Assembly (NCBI GenBank): GCA_016124535.1
Contig: WGNK01000012.1
Coordinates: 1-56,369 of the forward strand
From: Azospirillum sp.
Lineage (GTDB): Bacteria > Pseudomonadota > Alphaproteobacteria > Azospirillales > Azospirillaceae
Direction: 5' to 3'
DNA length: 56,369 bases
Shown: piece by piece, positions 8,796 to 17,412 of the stretch
Layout of the letters: each line of letters begins with the position of its first letter
How positions within the stretch are numbered: position 1 is the stretch's first letter
Notes under the pieces: model-generated
Database searches by the model: none
What the model saw: the letters and a program-made list of their open reading frames with translations, nothing else
Told to the model about the DNA's origin: nothing
Made by a program: the position numbers and the translations under genes

Positions 8796-9995
8796 ATGGC
8801 TACCGACCCCTTCGACCACTGGCTCCGGCCCTATGCCTGCCGCGCCGGCTCCAGCCGCGGACGCCTGGTTGCCGAGCCGGAGAGTCAAACCCGCTCGCCG
8901 TTCCAGCGCGATCGCGACCGCATTATTCATTCCGGCGCGTTCCGCAAGCTTAAATACAAGACCCAGGTATTCGTCTACCACGAGGGTGACTACTACCGGA
9001 CACGGCTGACCCACAGCCTGGAGGTCGCGCAGATCGCCCGTTCGATCTGCCGGACGCTCGGACTGAACGAGGATCTCGCCGAGGCGGTGGCTTTGGCCCA
9101 TGATCTGGGTCACACCCCGTTCGGCCATGCCGGCGAGGAGGCGCTCGACCAGGCGATGGCGCCCTATGGCGGCTTCAGCCACAACGACCAGACGCTGCGC
9201 ATCCTGACCCGGCTGGAACGCCGCTACGCCCAGTTCGACGGCCTCAATCTGACCTGGGAATCCCTTGAAGGCGTGGTCAAGCATAATGGGCCGCTATTGC
9301 CCCTGCCGGCCGGGAAAACCCTGCCGGTCACGATCGCCGGTTTCGCCGCCGAGGTCGATCTCGAACTGGCGACCTTTCCCAGCGCGGAGGCCCAGGTGGC
9401 GTCGCTGGCCGACGACATCGCCTATGACAACCATGACCTCGACGACGGTCTGCGTGCCGGCCTGTTCTCGGTCGACGAGGTCGCCGAGTTGCCCCTGGTC
9501 GGACCGCTGATCGCCGAGGTGCGGCAGCTCCACCCGGCGCTCGACCGCGCGCGGCTGATCCACGAGACGATCCGCCGGCTGATCGGGCTGATGGTTGGCG
9601 ACCTGGTCGCCGAAACCGCGGCGCGCATGGCCGTCGCCGCCCCGGAGTCGCCCGACGCGGTCCGCCGCCACGGCTCCGGTCTGGTCAGCTTCGGCGCGGG
9701 CCTGGTCGAACCGGAGCGCGTGCTGCGCCGATTCCTGATGAACCGGATGTACCGCCACTACCGGGTCAACCGGGCGATGAGCAAATCCCGCCGGGTGGTC
9801 GGGGATCTGTTTGACTTGTTCATGGCAGAGCCCAATTGCCTACCGCCCGAGTGGCAGGCGGAATTGGCGACCGCCAGCGAGCGCGACGGCGCAACCGGAC
9901 GCGCCCGCCTGGTCGCAGACTATATCGCGGGCATGACCGACCGCTATGCCCTGCTTGAGCACTCACGCCTGTTCGACATGAACGCGCGCCCGTGA
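8796..9995 (+). CDS. dgt: Deoxyguanosinetriphosphate triphosphohydrolase-like protein
   Basis: A 399-residue HD-superfamily enzyme expected to hydrolyse dNTPs to the nucleoside and triphosphate. Motifs: SQTRSPFQRDRDRIIHSGAFRKLKYKTQV at the N-terminus, RTRLTHSLEVAQIARSI (first His), VALAHDLGHTPFGHAGEEAL (the HD pair and following His) and SLADDIAYDNHDLDDGL (last metal Asp). The ATG at 8796 begins MATDPFDHWLRPYACR, where family similarity begins; the open frame further upstream runs through the tandem repeat. In many alphaproteobacteria dgt is followed by argS, but here the next gene is on the opposite strand. Confidence 0.93.
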   Translation: MATDPFDHWLRPYACRAGSSRGRLVAEPESQTRSPFQRDRDRIIHSGAFRKLKYKTQVFVYHEGDYYRTRLTHSLEVAQIARSICRTLGLNEDLAEAVALAHDLGHTPFGHAGEEALDQAMAPYGGFSHNDQTLRILTRLERRYAQFDGLNLTWESLEGVVKHNGPLLPLPAGKTLPVTIAGFAAEVDLELATFPSAEAQVASLADDIAYDNHDLDDGLRAGLFSVDEVAELPLVGPLIAEVRQLHPALDRARLIHETIRRLIGLMVGDLVAETAARMAVAAPESPDAVRRHGSGLVSFGAGLVEPERVLRRFLMNRMYRHYRVNRAMSKSRRVVGDLFDLFMAEPNCLPPEWQAELATASERDGATGRARLVADYIAGMTDRYALLEHSRLFDMNARP

Positions 9996-10017
9996 TCCTG
10001 GGGGGTTTCCGGAGGTT

Positions 10018-11178
10018 TCAGGCCGCCTCGATCAGATCCGACAGGCGACTTGCCTGCCGTTCGGCGGTGAAGGCTTTCAGGATGATGGCGCGACCGCAGG
10101 CGCCGAGTCGCTGGCGGTGATCCTGGGTCAGCGCAACCGCCCGGCACAGCGCAGCCGCCAAAGCCTTGCGGTCGCCCGGCGGGACCAGGAAGCCACAGCT
10201 GGTATCGACGATCTCCTGGACGCCGTTGGCCCGGCTCGCCACCACCGGCAGCCCCATCGCCATCGCCTCCTTGACGGCAATAGTGCCGGCATCGCGCTCG
10301 CCGTCGGGCCGTAAGGGAGCAACCAGCGCCGCATAGTCGCGGCCATGCTCGGCGATCCATTCCCAACCCTGGGGGCCCTGGAACTTGACCTCGGCCGCCA
10401 GTCCCTCCAGCAGCACCCGCTGACGCAACCGAACCCCGGCCGGGCCGTCGCCGACGATGTCCAGGGATGGCCGGGAGCCGGGTCGCAGGCCGGCAAGAGC
10501 CCCCAGCAGATCCCCCAGCCCCTCGCTCTCGATCAGGCGGCCGATGAACAGCAGCCGGCCATTGCACAGCCGTCCCGCCGGGGCCGGCTGGAAGCGGGCC
10601 GGATCGACCGCGAACGGCACCACCCCGACCCGCGCCGTGGGCGCCTGGGCCAGCAGCGCATCGGCCATGTCGCGGCACCCGGCGACGGCAAAATCGCTGG
10701 CGCGCAGCTTGAGCACGAGGTCGATCGGCGCGCCATAGATGTCCAGCCCATGGCCGCAGAACGACACCGTGAGCCCGATCAGATGGGCGGCGACAATGGC
10801 GTGGGCGGCGGTATCCCAGGCGAAGTGAGCGTGAAGATGGCCGCATCCGGCGTTGCGGGCAACGATCGCGATGCGCGCTGCATTCGAAAGCAGGGCCTCG
10901 CTCTGCAGACCCGTCTGGGTCAGGGCGAAGCGGACGCCGATGGCGGCCTTGCGGGCGGGAAAGGCCAGAACCTGGGCCGCATCCCTCAACGGGATGTTGT
11001 CCACCGCCACCGCATCCTGAGCGTAGGGCAAATTGGCGGTGCGGATGAGACTGTCGCCGCTGCCCAGGAGGATCGGTACGATCTCGTGGCCATGCGCGGC
11101 CATCGCTTTCATTTCGATGGCAATCACGGCGTCTGAGAGGGCCGGAACGGCACCGAGAACGTAGCCGATTTTTTTCAT
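10018..11178 (-). CDS. Glycosyltransferase, GT4 family
   Basis: This 386-residue protein has the two-lobed GT-B pattern. The N-terminal half includes HLHAHFAWDTAAHAIVAAHLIGL and FCGHGLDIYG, typical of lipopolysaccharide or exopolysaccharide transferases. The C-terminal half has LLFIGRLIESEGLGDLL, LDIVGDGPAGVRLR and the acceptor/donor-site stretch IAVKEAMAMGLPVVASRANGVQEIV with the EX7E glutamates. It would move a sugar from a nucleotide donor onto a cell-surface glycan. No other glycan genes adjoin it, so the acceptor is unknown. It is convergent with dgt, 22 bases apart. Confidence 0.9.
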   Translation of the reverse strand: MKKIGYVLGAVPALSDAVIAIEMKAMAAHGHEIVPILLGSGDSLIRTANLPYAQDAVAVDNIPLRDAAQVLAFPARKAAIGVRFALTQTGLQSEALLSNAARIAIVARNAGCGHLHAHFAWDTAAHAIVAAHLIGLTVSFCGHGLDIYGAPIDLVLKLRASDFAVAGCRDMADALLAQAPTARVGVVPFAVDPARFQPAPAGRLCNGRLLFIGRLIESEGLGDLLGALAGLRPGSRPSLDIVGDGPAGVRLRQRVLLEGLAAEVKFQGPQGWEWIAEHGRDYAALVAPLRPDGERDAGTIAVKEAMAMGLPVVASRANGVQEIVDTSCGFLVPPGDRKALAAALCRAVALTQDHRQRLGACGRAIILKAFTAERQASRLSDLIEAA

Positions 11179-11359
11179 TGGTTGGAATGACTCGTCAGCC
11201 GTCGCCCCCGAAGGGCGGTCGCCACTGATGGCGTCACTATGCCACCAGGACCCTTCGCCATTATTGGCCCTCAGGGCGTTTCAGCCAATCGAAAGCTAAG
11301 GTTTCAGCGCCGGGCGCGACGCTGGGTCGCACCTGCGAAGCGCCTGACGGCCCCCCTTG

Positions 11360-12127
11360 TCACCGACCGACATAACGGCCTGCCAGGGCGGCCACGGTGG
11401 CATCGACCAGCTTGAGTGCCACGCCCATCTGAACCAGGGCTTCGTCCGGGATATCGGCCCGGCATGCCGCCTCGACCAGGCGCAGCTGCTCAGTCAGACG
11501 CCGGGCGCCGACGGTCTCGCCGATGCTGGTCAACGCACTGCATTCGAAAGACGCGTTCGCGGTATCGCCGCTGGCAATCATCGACCGGATTCGGTTGCTC
11601 CGCTCAACCAGGCCTTCGATGAACACATCGATGATTTGGGGCAGATGCTCGGCATCGATGTCGCCGGCGAGGGCGCCGAGCGCCTCGATGTCGAGCAGCG
11701 GCACTTCGGGCAGCCACACGCACGGCTCCGGGACTGACTGGGACGCCGCGACCTCCGACGCCGCGAATCCGCGCGGCGCCGAGCTGTGCCCGTCATCGGC
11801 GCCACGGGTCGGCGCCTCGGCCATCAGCGGGACCGTGCTCGGGGGGTGACGCCAGATCAGCAGCACCAGCCCCAAACTGACCGCGTAGGCGGCAAGCCCG
11901 AACGCGAGCGCCGCAGGCTCCGCCAGGCCCCCGCCGAGTACGATCGACAGCAGGGTCGCGGCCATGAAAATCGGGCCGACCGCAGCGAGGGCCCGCAGCC
12001 ACCGCCAGTGCGGCAGCGCGCCACCATCGGCATAGCTCTCACAATACGACGACAAGGAAGCCGTGGCGGCGAACGGCGGCGAGGAAACCGGGGCGACGAA
12101 CGGCGACGAGGAAGCGATGTAGGTCAC
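11360..12127 (-). CDS. Membrane protein with a degenerate Hpt domain
   Basis: A 255-residue protein with a Ser/Ala-rich N-terminus, two transmembrane segments (about residues 43-68 and 71-95) and a C-terminal histidine-phosphotransfer fold beginning DIEALGALAGDIDAEHLPQIIDVFIEGL. In Hpt proteins the next helix reads AHTLKGSA..GA; here it reads SALTSIGETVGARRL, so the phospho-accepting His is Ser and the following Lys is Thr. It therefore looks unable to take part in phosphorelay and may act as a docking protein. The GTG at 12127 is preceded by AAGGAAA at five bases; longer starts at 12142 or 12157 are possible. No histidine kinase adjoins. Confidence 0.75.
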   Translation of the reverse strand: MTYIASSSPFVAPVSSPPFAATASLSSYCESYADGGALPHWRWLRALAAVGPIFMAATLLSIVLGGGLAEPAALAFGLAAYAVSLGLVLLIWRHPPSTVPLMAEAPTRGADDGHSSAPRGFAASEVAASQSVPEPCVWLPEVPLLDIEALGALAGDIDAEHLPQIIDVFIEGLVERSNRIRSMIASGDTANASFECSALTSIGETVGARRLTEQLRLVEAACRADIPDEALVQMGVALKLVDATVAALAGRYVGR

Positions 12128-12332
12128 GGGTCTTTCCTTCACGGCTGGTCCACCCAAGCTTCCCGACGGCGCGGGGGGTATCTCCCCCCGGCTTCCGCAA
12201 CCCCTGTGCCAGTGACGGTTTGACTGAATTTGGCGCCCAAACCGGACGGCTGGCGCGGGCAGACCTCGCCGCGGCTCCCGACTTGCGTCGCGATTTGCGA
12301 AACGTCGCAGGCTGCACCCCGACCGGCCGAGC

Positions 12333-13625
12333 TCAGCGGTAGCCGAGCAGCCGGGGCAACCCGATCACCAGGCCGGGGCAGAAGGTCAGGAGCAGGAGAA
12401 CCGCCAGCATCGCCGCCATCATCCAAAGTATCCACGGCAGCGTCGCTTCGATCGTGGTGCGGCCGATCCGGGCGGTGACCATCAGGTTGACCGCCAAGGG
12501 CGGCGTAAACTGGCCGATTGCCAGGTTGAGCGTCATGATCACGCCGAACCACACCGGATCCCAGCCGAAGGTTTGCATGACCGGGGTCAGGATCGGCATG
12601 AAGATCAGAAAAATCGAAATGGCATCGAGCAGCATGCCGGCAACCAGAAGAATCACGTTCAGCACCAGCAACATCACGGTCTCGTTGCCGGTCAGGCCGA
12701 TCAGCCCCTGGGCGAAGATATCGAAGCTGCCCAAGGTCGAGCCGGCATGGGCGAACACCGTGGCGGTCGCGATGATCAGCATGACGATGGCGCTGATCTC
12801 GGCGGACTCGACCAACACCCGGTAGAGCACCGCCCAGGTCAGGGTGCGATAGACCAATCCGCCGACGGCCAAGCCGTAGACCACGACAACCACCGCCGCC
12901 TCGGTCGGGGTGAACAGGCCGGAGCGCAGGCCGCCCAGGATGATCACCGGCGCCAGCAGCCCCCAGCTCGCCTCGCGAAAGCTCTGCCAGACGCCGGGCT
13001 GCTCGCCGTCGGGGGCGCCGCCGAAGCCATGGCGGCGGGCAAGAACCAGGGTTGGCACGATCAGCGCTGCTCCGGCCAGCAGCCCCGGCAGCAATCCCGC
13101 CGCGAACAGCGCCGGCACCGAGGCCGAGGGCACCAGCACCGAATAGACGATGAAGGCAATCGAGGGCGGGATCAGGATCGCGGTCGACCCGGCCGCCGCA
13201 ATCACGCTGGCGGCGAAGGCGCGCGGATAGCCCTGGCGAACCATGCCCGGAATCATGACCATGGCGACCGCGGCGGCGTCGGCCGGACCGGAACCGGAAA
13301 TGCCGCCCAGGATCATGCAAACCAGGATCGCAACCACGCCGAGCCCGCCGCGCCGCGGCCCGACCAGGGCCGAGGCAAAACGGACCAGGCGCAATGCGAC
13401 CCCGGCGCGCTCGAAAATCAGCCCGGCGAGCACGAACATCGGCAAGGCGATCAGCGGATATTTGGCAATGCCGGTATAGGTATTGGTCGGCAGCGCCATG
13501 ATCCCGAGCTGCGCCAGCCCGATCACCGCAGCACCGCTCAGGCCCAAAGCCACCGCCACCGGCGTGCCCAACACCAGCAGTGCGAACAGGCCGCCCAGCA
13601 GCAGCAGGCTGCCCTGCAGGATCAT
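12333..13625 (-). CDS. dctM: TRAP transporter large permease
   Basis: A 430-residue inner-membrane protein with about 12 hydrophobic segments, the ion-coupled channel half of a tripartite ATP-independent periplasmic transporter. Family signatures: FALLVLGTPVAVALGLSGA near the start, YPLIALPMFVLAGLIFERAG, GGISGSGPADAAAVAMVMIPGM and TPTEAAVVVVVYGL. It overlaps dctQ by the four bases ATGA, so the two are co-translated. The longer open frame upstream of 13625 is only dctQ read in another frame. Substrates of the family are usually dicarboxylates, sialic acid or other organic acids. Confidence 0.95.
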   Translation of the reverse strand: MILQGSLLLLGGLFALLVLGTPVAVALGLSGAAVIGLAQLGIMALPTNTYTGIAKYPLIALPMFVLAGLIFERAGVALRLVRFASALVGPRRGGLGVVAILVCMILGGISGSGPADAAAVAMVMIPGMVRQGYPRAFAASVIAAAGSTAILIPPSIAFIVYSVLVPSASVPALFAAGLLPGLLAGAALIVPTLVLARRHGFGGAPDGEQPGVWQSFREASWGLLAPVIILGGLRSGLFTPTEAAVVVVVYGLAVGGLVYRTLTWAVLYRVLVESAEISAIVMLIIATATVFAHAGSTLGSFDIFAQGLIGLTGNETVMLLVLNVILLVAGMLLDAISIFLIFMPILTPVMQTFGWDPVWFGVIMTLNLAIGQFTPPLAVNLMVTARIGRTTIEATLPWILWMMAAMLAVLLLLTFCPGLVIGLPRLLGYR

Positions 13626-14140
13626 CGCCGCCCGCCGCCCGCCGCCCTCAGCAGCCGGACCAGACGGCCGAGCAGCCGCGCCAGGATCGCCGCGCTCAGC
13701 ACCGGCAGGGCGACGGTATACCACCATTGGGGCACGCCGAGACCGGACGAGGTCACCTCGAAGCGCCAGTCGTCCCAGGCCATGCGAGAGCCGTACCAGA
13801 CCAGCAGGCCGAACAGCAGCGCCGACAGCAAGGTGACCACCAGTTCGACGCGATGGGCCATGGACGGGCCGAGGCGGTCGACCAGAAAGGTGATGCGGAT
13901 GTGGCGATCGGTGGCAAAGCCGGCGGCGCTGCCGGCCAGCGTCAACACCACCAGCAAAAACACAGAATATTCCTCGGTGAACGCGAAGGAATAGTCGGTG
14001 ACGTAGCGCACCACGACATTGGCGAAGGTAATCAGGCAGATTGCCGCCATCGCAGCCGCCGCGACGAACTGCTCGACCGCGACCGGCACCAGCGGCGGTT
14101 CCGCGGCCGGATCGGCAGGTCCGCTGCGCGGTGACTCCAT
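13622..14140 (-). CDS. dctQ: TRAP transporter small permease
   Basis: A 172-residue membrane protein with four transmembrane segments and the DctQ signature FANVVVRYVTDYSFAFTEEYSVFLLVVLTLAGSA plus HIRITFLVDRL. It pairs with DctM and stabilises it. A Pro-rich cytoplasmic N-terminus of about 18 residues precedes the first helix. GGGGAG precedes the ATG by eight bases. The operon normally holds a third gene, dctP, for the periplasmic binding protein; neither flank has one: bamE lies upstream and the Hpt-like gene downstream. Confidence 0.93.
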   Translation of the reverse strand: MESPRSGPADPAAEPPLVPVAVEQFVAAAAMAAICLITFANVVVRYVTDYSFAFTEEYSVFLLVVLTLAGSAAGFATDRHIRITFLVDRLGPSMAHRVELVVTLLSALLFGLLVWYGSRMAWDDWRFEVTSSGLGVPQWWYTVALPVLSAAILARLLGRLVRLLRAAGGGRR

Positions 14141-14266
14141 GGCGCATCGCTCCCCACGGAAGGACCATCGGTGGTGCGGCGCAATCGCCCGAATCGGCCG
14201 GATCGACCGGATCTGCGCCGCCGGTCCGCAGGCCGACCGGCGCGCGCTGCAGGCCGCGCCTGACGA

Positions 14267-14752
14267 TCAGGGCCCGCCGCCCGGAATGCCGGGACCACGC
14301 GACCGGCGGCTGCTGGACCCGCCGAAGCGGCCAACATTGCCCAGAATCTGCTCGAAGAAACCGAGATCCTTGCCGGCGGTCGGGGTGACCCGGTCAACCA
14401 TCTCGACGTCCCGGGCCTGATCGAGATCCAGACGATTGACCTTGGTCAGCGTCCCGTTCTGATCGAAGGACATCACGACGACCTTGCGTTCGACCACATC
14501 GGGCTGGAAGAACGCCGTCTTTTCAGTGCGTTGCCCGATATAGTACCAGGTATTGTGGTCAAACGTCCCCATCGCCGACGGCGTACCCAACACCACCTCG
14601 ACGTCATCCTTGCGGCTGACGCCTTCGCGAAGCGTCGCCAACTTGTCGTCTTCGATCATATTGCCGCGCGTGACGACGACCGGCGCGCAGCCGGCGACCA
14701 GGACGGCAAGAGCGCCGACGGCACAGAGGGTTTTCAGATTCGATCCGGTCAT
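14267..14752 (-). CDS. bamE: Outer membrane protein assembly factor BamE (OmlA family)
   Basis: A 161-residue lipoprotein. The signal peptide ends in the lipobox LVAGC, with Cys22 lipidated. The SmpA/OmlA domain follows: LREGVSRKDDVEVVLGTPSAMGTFDHNTWYYIGQRTEK and VVVMSFDQNGTLTKVNRLD. BamE stabilises the BAM complex that inserts beta-barrel proteins into the outer membrane. The tail after about residue 135 is Gly/Ser/Arg-rich. It is divergent from the CBP3-type chaperone gene, the usual arrangement in alphaproteobacteria. Confidence 0.93.
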   Translation of the reverse strand: MTGSNLKTLCAVGALAVLVAGCAPVVVTRGNMIEDDKLATLREGVSRKDDVEVVLGTPSAMGTFDHNTWYYIGQRTEKTAFFQPDVVERKVVVMSFDQNGTLTKVNRLDLDQARDVEMVDRVTPTAGKDLGFFEQILGNVGRFGGSSSRRSRGPGIPGGGP

Positions 14753-14896
14753 GGCGATCGGCTATGATGAATTGGCCAGGTTACAGCGCGGACAACGACC
14801 GGCCCGCAAGCGGGTCGCGCATTACACCGTCTGTCCGGCCGGACCTTGGCATTGCCGCCTCCATTCTGTCAACGATACGGTTACGGGACTGCTGAC

Positions 14897-15463
14897 TTGG
14901 TGCTTCAAAACTGGTTTCGGCGCGCCTCCGACCCTGCCGCGGTCGCGCCGCTCTACGCCCGGATCGTGGCCCAGGCCCGCCAGACCGGCTTCTATCGCGA
15001 CTGCGGCGTGCCCGACAGCCTCGACGGCCGGTTCGATCTGCTGGTGCTCCATGTCTTCCTGGTCATGCACCGCTTGAAAGGCGGCGGTGCGGAGGCCGGC
15101 GCCGCAGCGCAGCATCTGCTGGAGCACATGGTCACCGACCTCGACCGGTCCGTGCGGGAAATGGGCGTCGCCGACCTCGGCGTCGGGCGCCGCATCACCG
15201 CGATGGCCAATGCCATCAACGGCCGCCTCCATACCTATGATCGGGCGCTGGCCGCCGATGACGACCTGCCCCTGCAGGTTGCCCTCGACAACAATCTCTA
15301 CGGCACGGTACACGACACCGCCGCGGGCGACCTCGATGCCATGGCCGGCTATGTCCGTGCCGCCGCCGCCCTGCTCAACGATCAGCCCCTGGCGCGGCTG
15401 CTGGCCGGCGACCCGGCATTTCCGGCGGCGCCCCAACGGAGGATCGACCATGCCCATGCCTGA
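14897..15463 (+). CDS. Ubiquinol-cytochrome c chaperone (CBP3 family)
   Basis: The protein (about 188 residues) has the CBP3/UQCC1 domain: ARIVAQARQTGFYRDCGVPDSLDGRFDLLVLHVFLVMHRL, then LLEHMVTDLDRSVREMGVADLGVGRRI and NLYGTV. In mitochondria CBP3 helps to make and assemble cytochrome b of the bc1 complex; the bacterial role is presumed similar. The start is uncertain: TTG 14897 has GGGA at eight bases, GTG 14900 is next to it, and a TTG at 14846 would add 17 unconserved residues. It overlaps the DUF177 gene by 14 bases. Confidence 0.88.
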   Translation: MVLQNWFRRASDPAAVAPLYARIVAQARQTGFYRDCGVPDSLDGRFDLLVLHVFLVMHRLKGGGAEAGAAAQHLLEHMVTDLDRSVREMGVADLGVGRRITAMANAINGRLHTYDRALAADDDLPLQVALDNNLYGTVHDTAAGDLDAMAGYVRAAAALLNDQPLARLLAGDPAFPAAPQRRIDHAHA

Positions 15464-15998
15464 CCCGGTACCGGAGTTTTCCCGCGTGGTCGCGGTCGAG
15501 GCGATGACCGGCGACGAGGTGGTCGAGCGGATCGCGGCGTCACCCGCGGAATGCGCCGCCCTGGCCCAACGGTTCGACCTGGTTGCGATCGAGCGGCTGG
15601 AGGCAACGATCCGGCTGTCGCGCCTGAAGCATGGCGCCATGGTCCGCACCACCGGCGCGCTCTCGGCCGAGGTGGTCCAGACCTGCGTCGTCACCCTGGA
15701 GCCGTTCGCCGCCAGGGTCGAGGAGAGCTTCGGCGCCCTGTTTGCCCGCGAGGCGGCGATGCCCAGGCACGAGCTTGAACTCGATCTCGACGCCGAACTC
15801 GCCGACGAGGACTGGCCGGAGGAGATGCCGGGCGGACGGATCGACATCGGCGAGCTGACCGCCCAGCATCTCTCCCTGGCCCTCGACCCCTATCCGAGGC
15901 GCCCCGGTGTGGAATTCCGGGACCCCGGCGACCCGCCCCCCGAACCTGAGACGGTAAATCCGTTCGGCGCGCTTGCCCGGATCGTTCGGAACCATTAG
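15450..15998 (+). CDS. DUF177 (YceD) family protein
   Basis: A 182-residue protein of the YceD/DUF177 family, which in most bacteria sits directly before rpmF and is tied to 23S rRNA or large-subunit maturation; its plant and E. coli members affect 23S rRNA accumulation. Seen: the VVQTCVVTLEPFAARVEESF stretch with the conserved Cys, an acidic segment (DLDAELADEDWPEEM), and IDIGELTAQHLSLALDPYPR. GGAGGA lies before the ATG at 15450, inside the end of the upstream gene. The next gene is rpmF, 123 bases on. Confidence 0.9.
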   Translation: MPMPDPVPEFSRVVAVEAMTGDEVVERIAASPAECAALAQRFDLVAIERLEATIRLSRLKHGAMVRTTGALSAEVVQTCVVTLEPFAARVEESFGALFAREAAMPRHELELDLDAELADEDWPEEMPGGRIDIGELTAQHLSLALDPYPRRPGVEFRDPGDPPPEPETVNPFGALARIVRNH

Positions 15999-16121
15999 AT
16001 CCATGATGGTGCTTGCTCACGGCACGGGTTTGCCTGTATTGAGAGCGGCCCGCGCGGTTGGCGGTCGTTCCGCCCGACCGCGCGCAGTTCCGACACGATC
16101 TTGCACGAAGAGTTTCCGGCC

Positions 16122-16304
16122 ATGGCTGTTCCGAAAAAGAAGACCTCGAAATCCCGGCGCAACATGCGGCGCGCCCACCACGCAATCTCGGCGACCGCCC
16201 ATTGCGAATGCCCGAATTGCGGTGAGATGAAGCGCCCCCATCACGTCTGCTCCCATTGCGGGCATTACGATGGCCGCGAGGTGGTGAAGGTCGCCGCCGC
16301 TTGA
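16122..16304 (+). CDS. rpmF: 50S ribosomal protein L32
   Basis: A 60-residue basic protein starting [20 protein letters not shown], the universal L32 N-terminus. Two CxxC pairs (CPNC and CSHC) show the zinc-binding form of L32. The ATG at 16122 is chosen for this signature; the frame is open seven codons further upstream. The gene lies in the conserved DUF177-rpmF-plsX-fabH order that couples ribosome and fatty-acid synthesis. Confidence 0.97.
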   Translation: MAVPKKKTSKSRRNMRRAHHAISATAHCECPNCGEMKRPHHVCSHCGHYDGREVVKVAAA

Positions 16305-16362
16305 GGCCTCGACCGTTGAGACGTTCTCAGTTCGCTCGCAACGCCAACGGAGCCCGCCCCAG

Positions 16363-17412
16363 GTGACGCCGCGATTGACCATTGCCCTCGATGCCATGGG
16401 CGGCGATCACGCCCCGGACATGGTGCTTGCCGGCGCCGAAATCGCGCGTCAGCGCCATCCGGACGTAGAATTCCTCGTCTTCGGCGATGAGCAGCGCTTG
16501 CTGCCGCTGCTCGGCAAGCGCGAGGGACTGAAGGCGGTGGCGCAGGTCCACCACACCACCGACGTGGTCAGCAGCCACGCCAAGCCCTCGGTGGCGCTTC
16601 GCGGCGGTCGCCGTTCGAGCATGCGCCTGGCGATCGACGCGGTCAGCGACGGACGCGCCGGCGTGGTGGTGTCGGCCGGCAATACCGGCGCCTTGATGGC
16701 CATGGCCAAGATGGTGCTGAAGACGCTGCCCGGCATCGACCGGCCGGCGATCGCGTCCTATTTCCCGACGCTGCGCGGCGAGACCGTGATGCTCGACCTC
16801 GGCGCCAATCTCGAATGCGACGACGAGAATCTGGTCCAGTTCGCGATCATGGGTGCCGTATTCGCCCGCACCGTGCTGGGCGTGCTGGAGCCGACCGTCG
16901 GCCTGCTGAATGTCGGCTCGGAGGACCAGAAGGGCCACGAGTCGATCCGCACCGCGGCGGCCAAGCTGCGCGGCACGGCCTTGCCGTTCAAGTTCCACGG
17001 CTTCGTCGAAGGCAACGACATCACCGCCGGCACCGTCGATGTCGTGGTGACCGACGGCTTTACCGGCAACGTCGCGCTGAAGACCGCCGAGGGCATGGCC
17101 CGGCTCTATACCGAGTTTCTCCGCCGCACCTTCCGCTCCTCGCTGATCGCCAAGCTCGGCTATCTGCTGGCCAAACCCGCGTTCAAGAAACTGAAAACCC
17201 GGACCGATCCCCGCCGCTACAACGGCGCCATGCTGCTCGGGTTGCGCGGCGTCTGCGTGAAAAGCCACGGCGGCACCGATGCCTTCGGTTTCGCCAACGC
17301 GATCTGCGTGGCAATCGATCTGGCGGCCCGGGAGTTCAACGACCGGATCAAGGAAGAGCTGCAACGTCTTGGCGCACAGCAAGCACCCGATACTCAAGCG
17401 GCGGCAATCTGA
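16363..17412 (+). CDS. plsX: Phosphate acyltransferase PlsX
   Basis: A 349-residue peripheral membrane enzyme that converts acyl-ACP and phosphate to acyl phosphate, the acyl donor for PlsY in phospholipid synthesis. Signatures: IALDAMGGDHAPDM at the start, SAGNTGALMAMAKMVLKTLPGIDRPA and DGFTGNVALKTAEG. The start is a GTG (MTPRLTIALDAMGG). The stop is directly followed by the fabH ATG with no gap, pointing to translational coupling. Confidence 0.96.
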   Translation: MTPRLTIALDAMGGDHAPDMVLAGAEIARQRHPDVEFLVFGDEQRLLPLLGKREGLKAVAQVHHTTDVVSSHAKPSVALRGGRRSSMRLAIDAVSDGRAGVVVSAGNTGALMAMAKMVLKTLPGIDRPAIASYFPTLRGETVMLDLGANLECDDENLVQFAIMGAVFARTVLGVLEPTVGLLNVGSEDQKGHESIRTAAAKLRGTALPFKFHGFVEGNDITAGTVDVVVTDGFTGNVALKTAEGMARLYTEFLRRTFRSSLIAKLGYLLAKPAFKKLKTRTDPRRYNGAMLLGLRGVCVKSHGGTDAFGFANAICVAIDLAAREFNDRIKEELQRLGAQQAPDTQAAAI

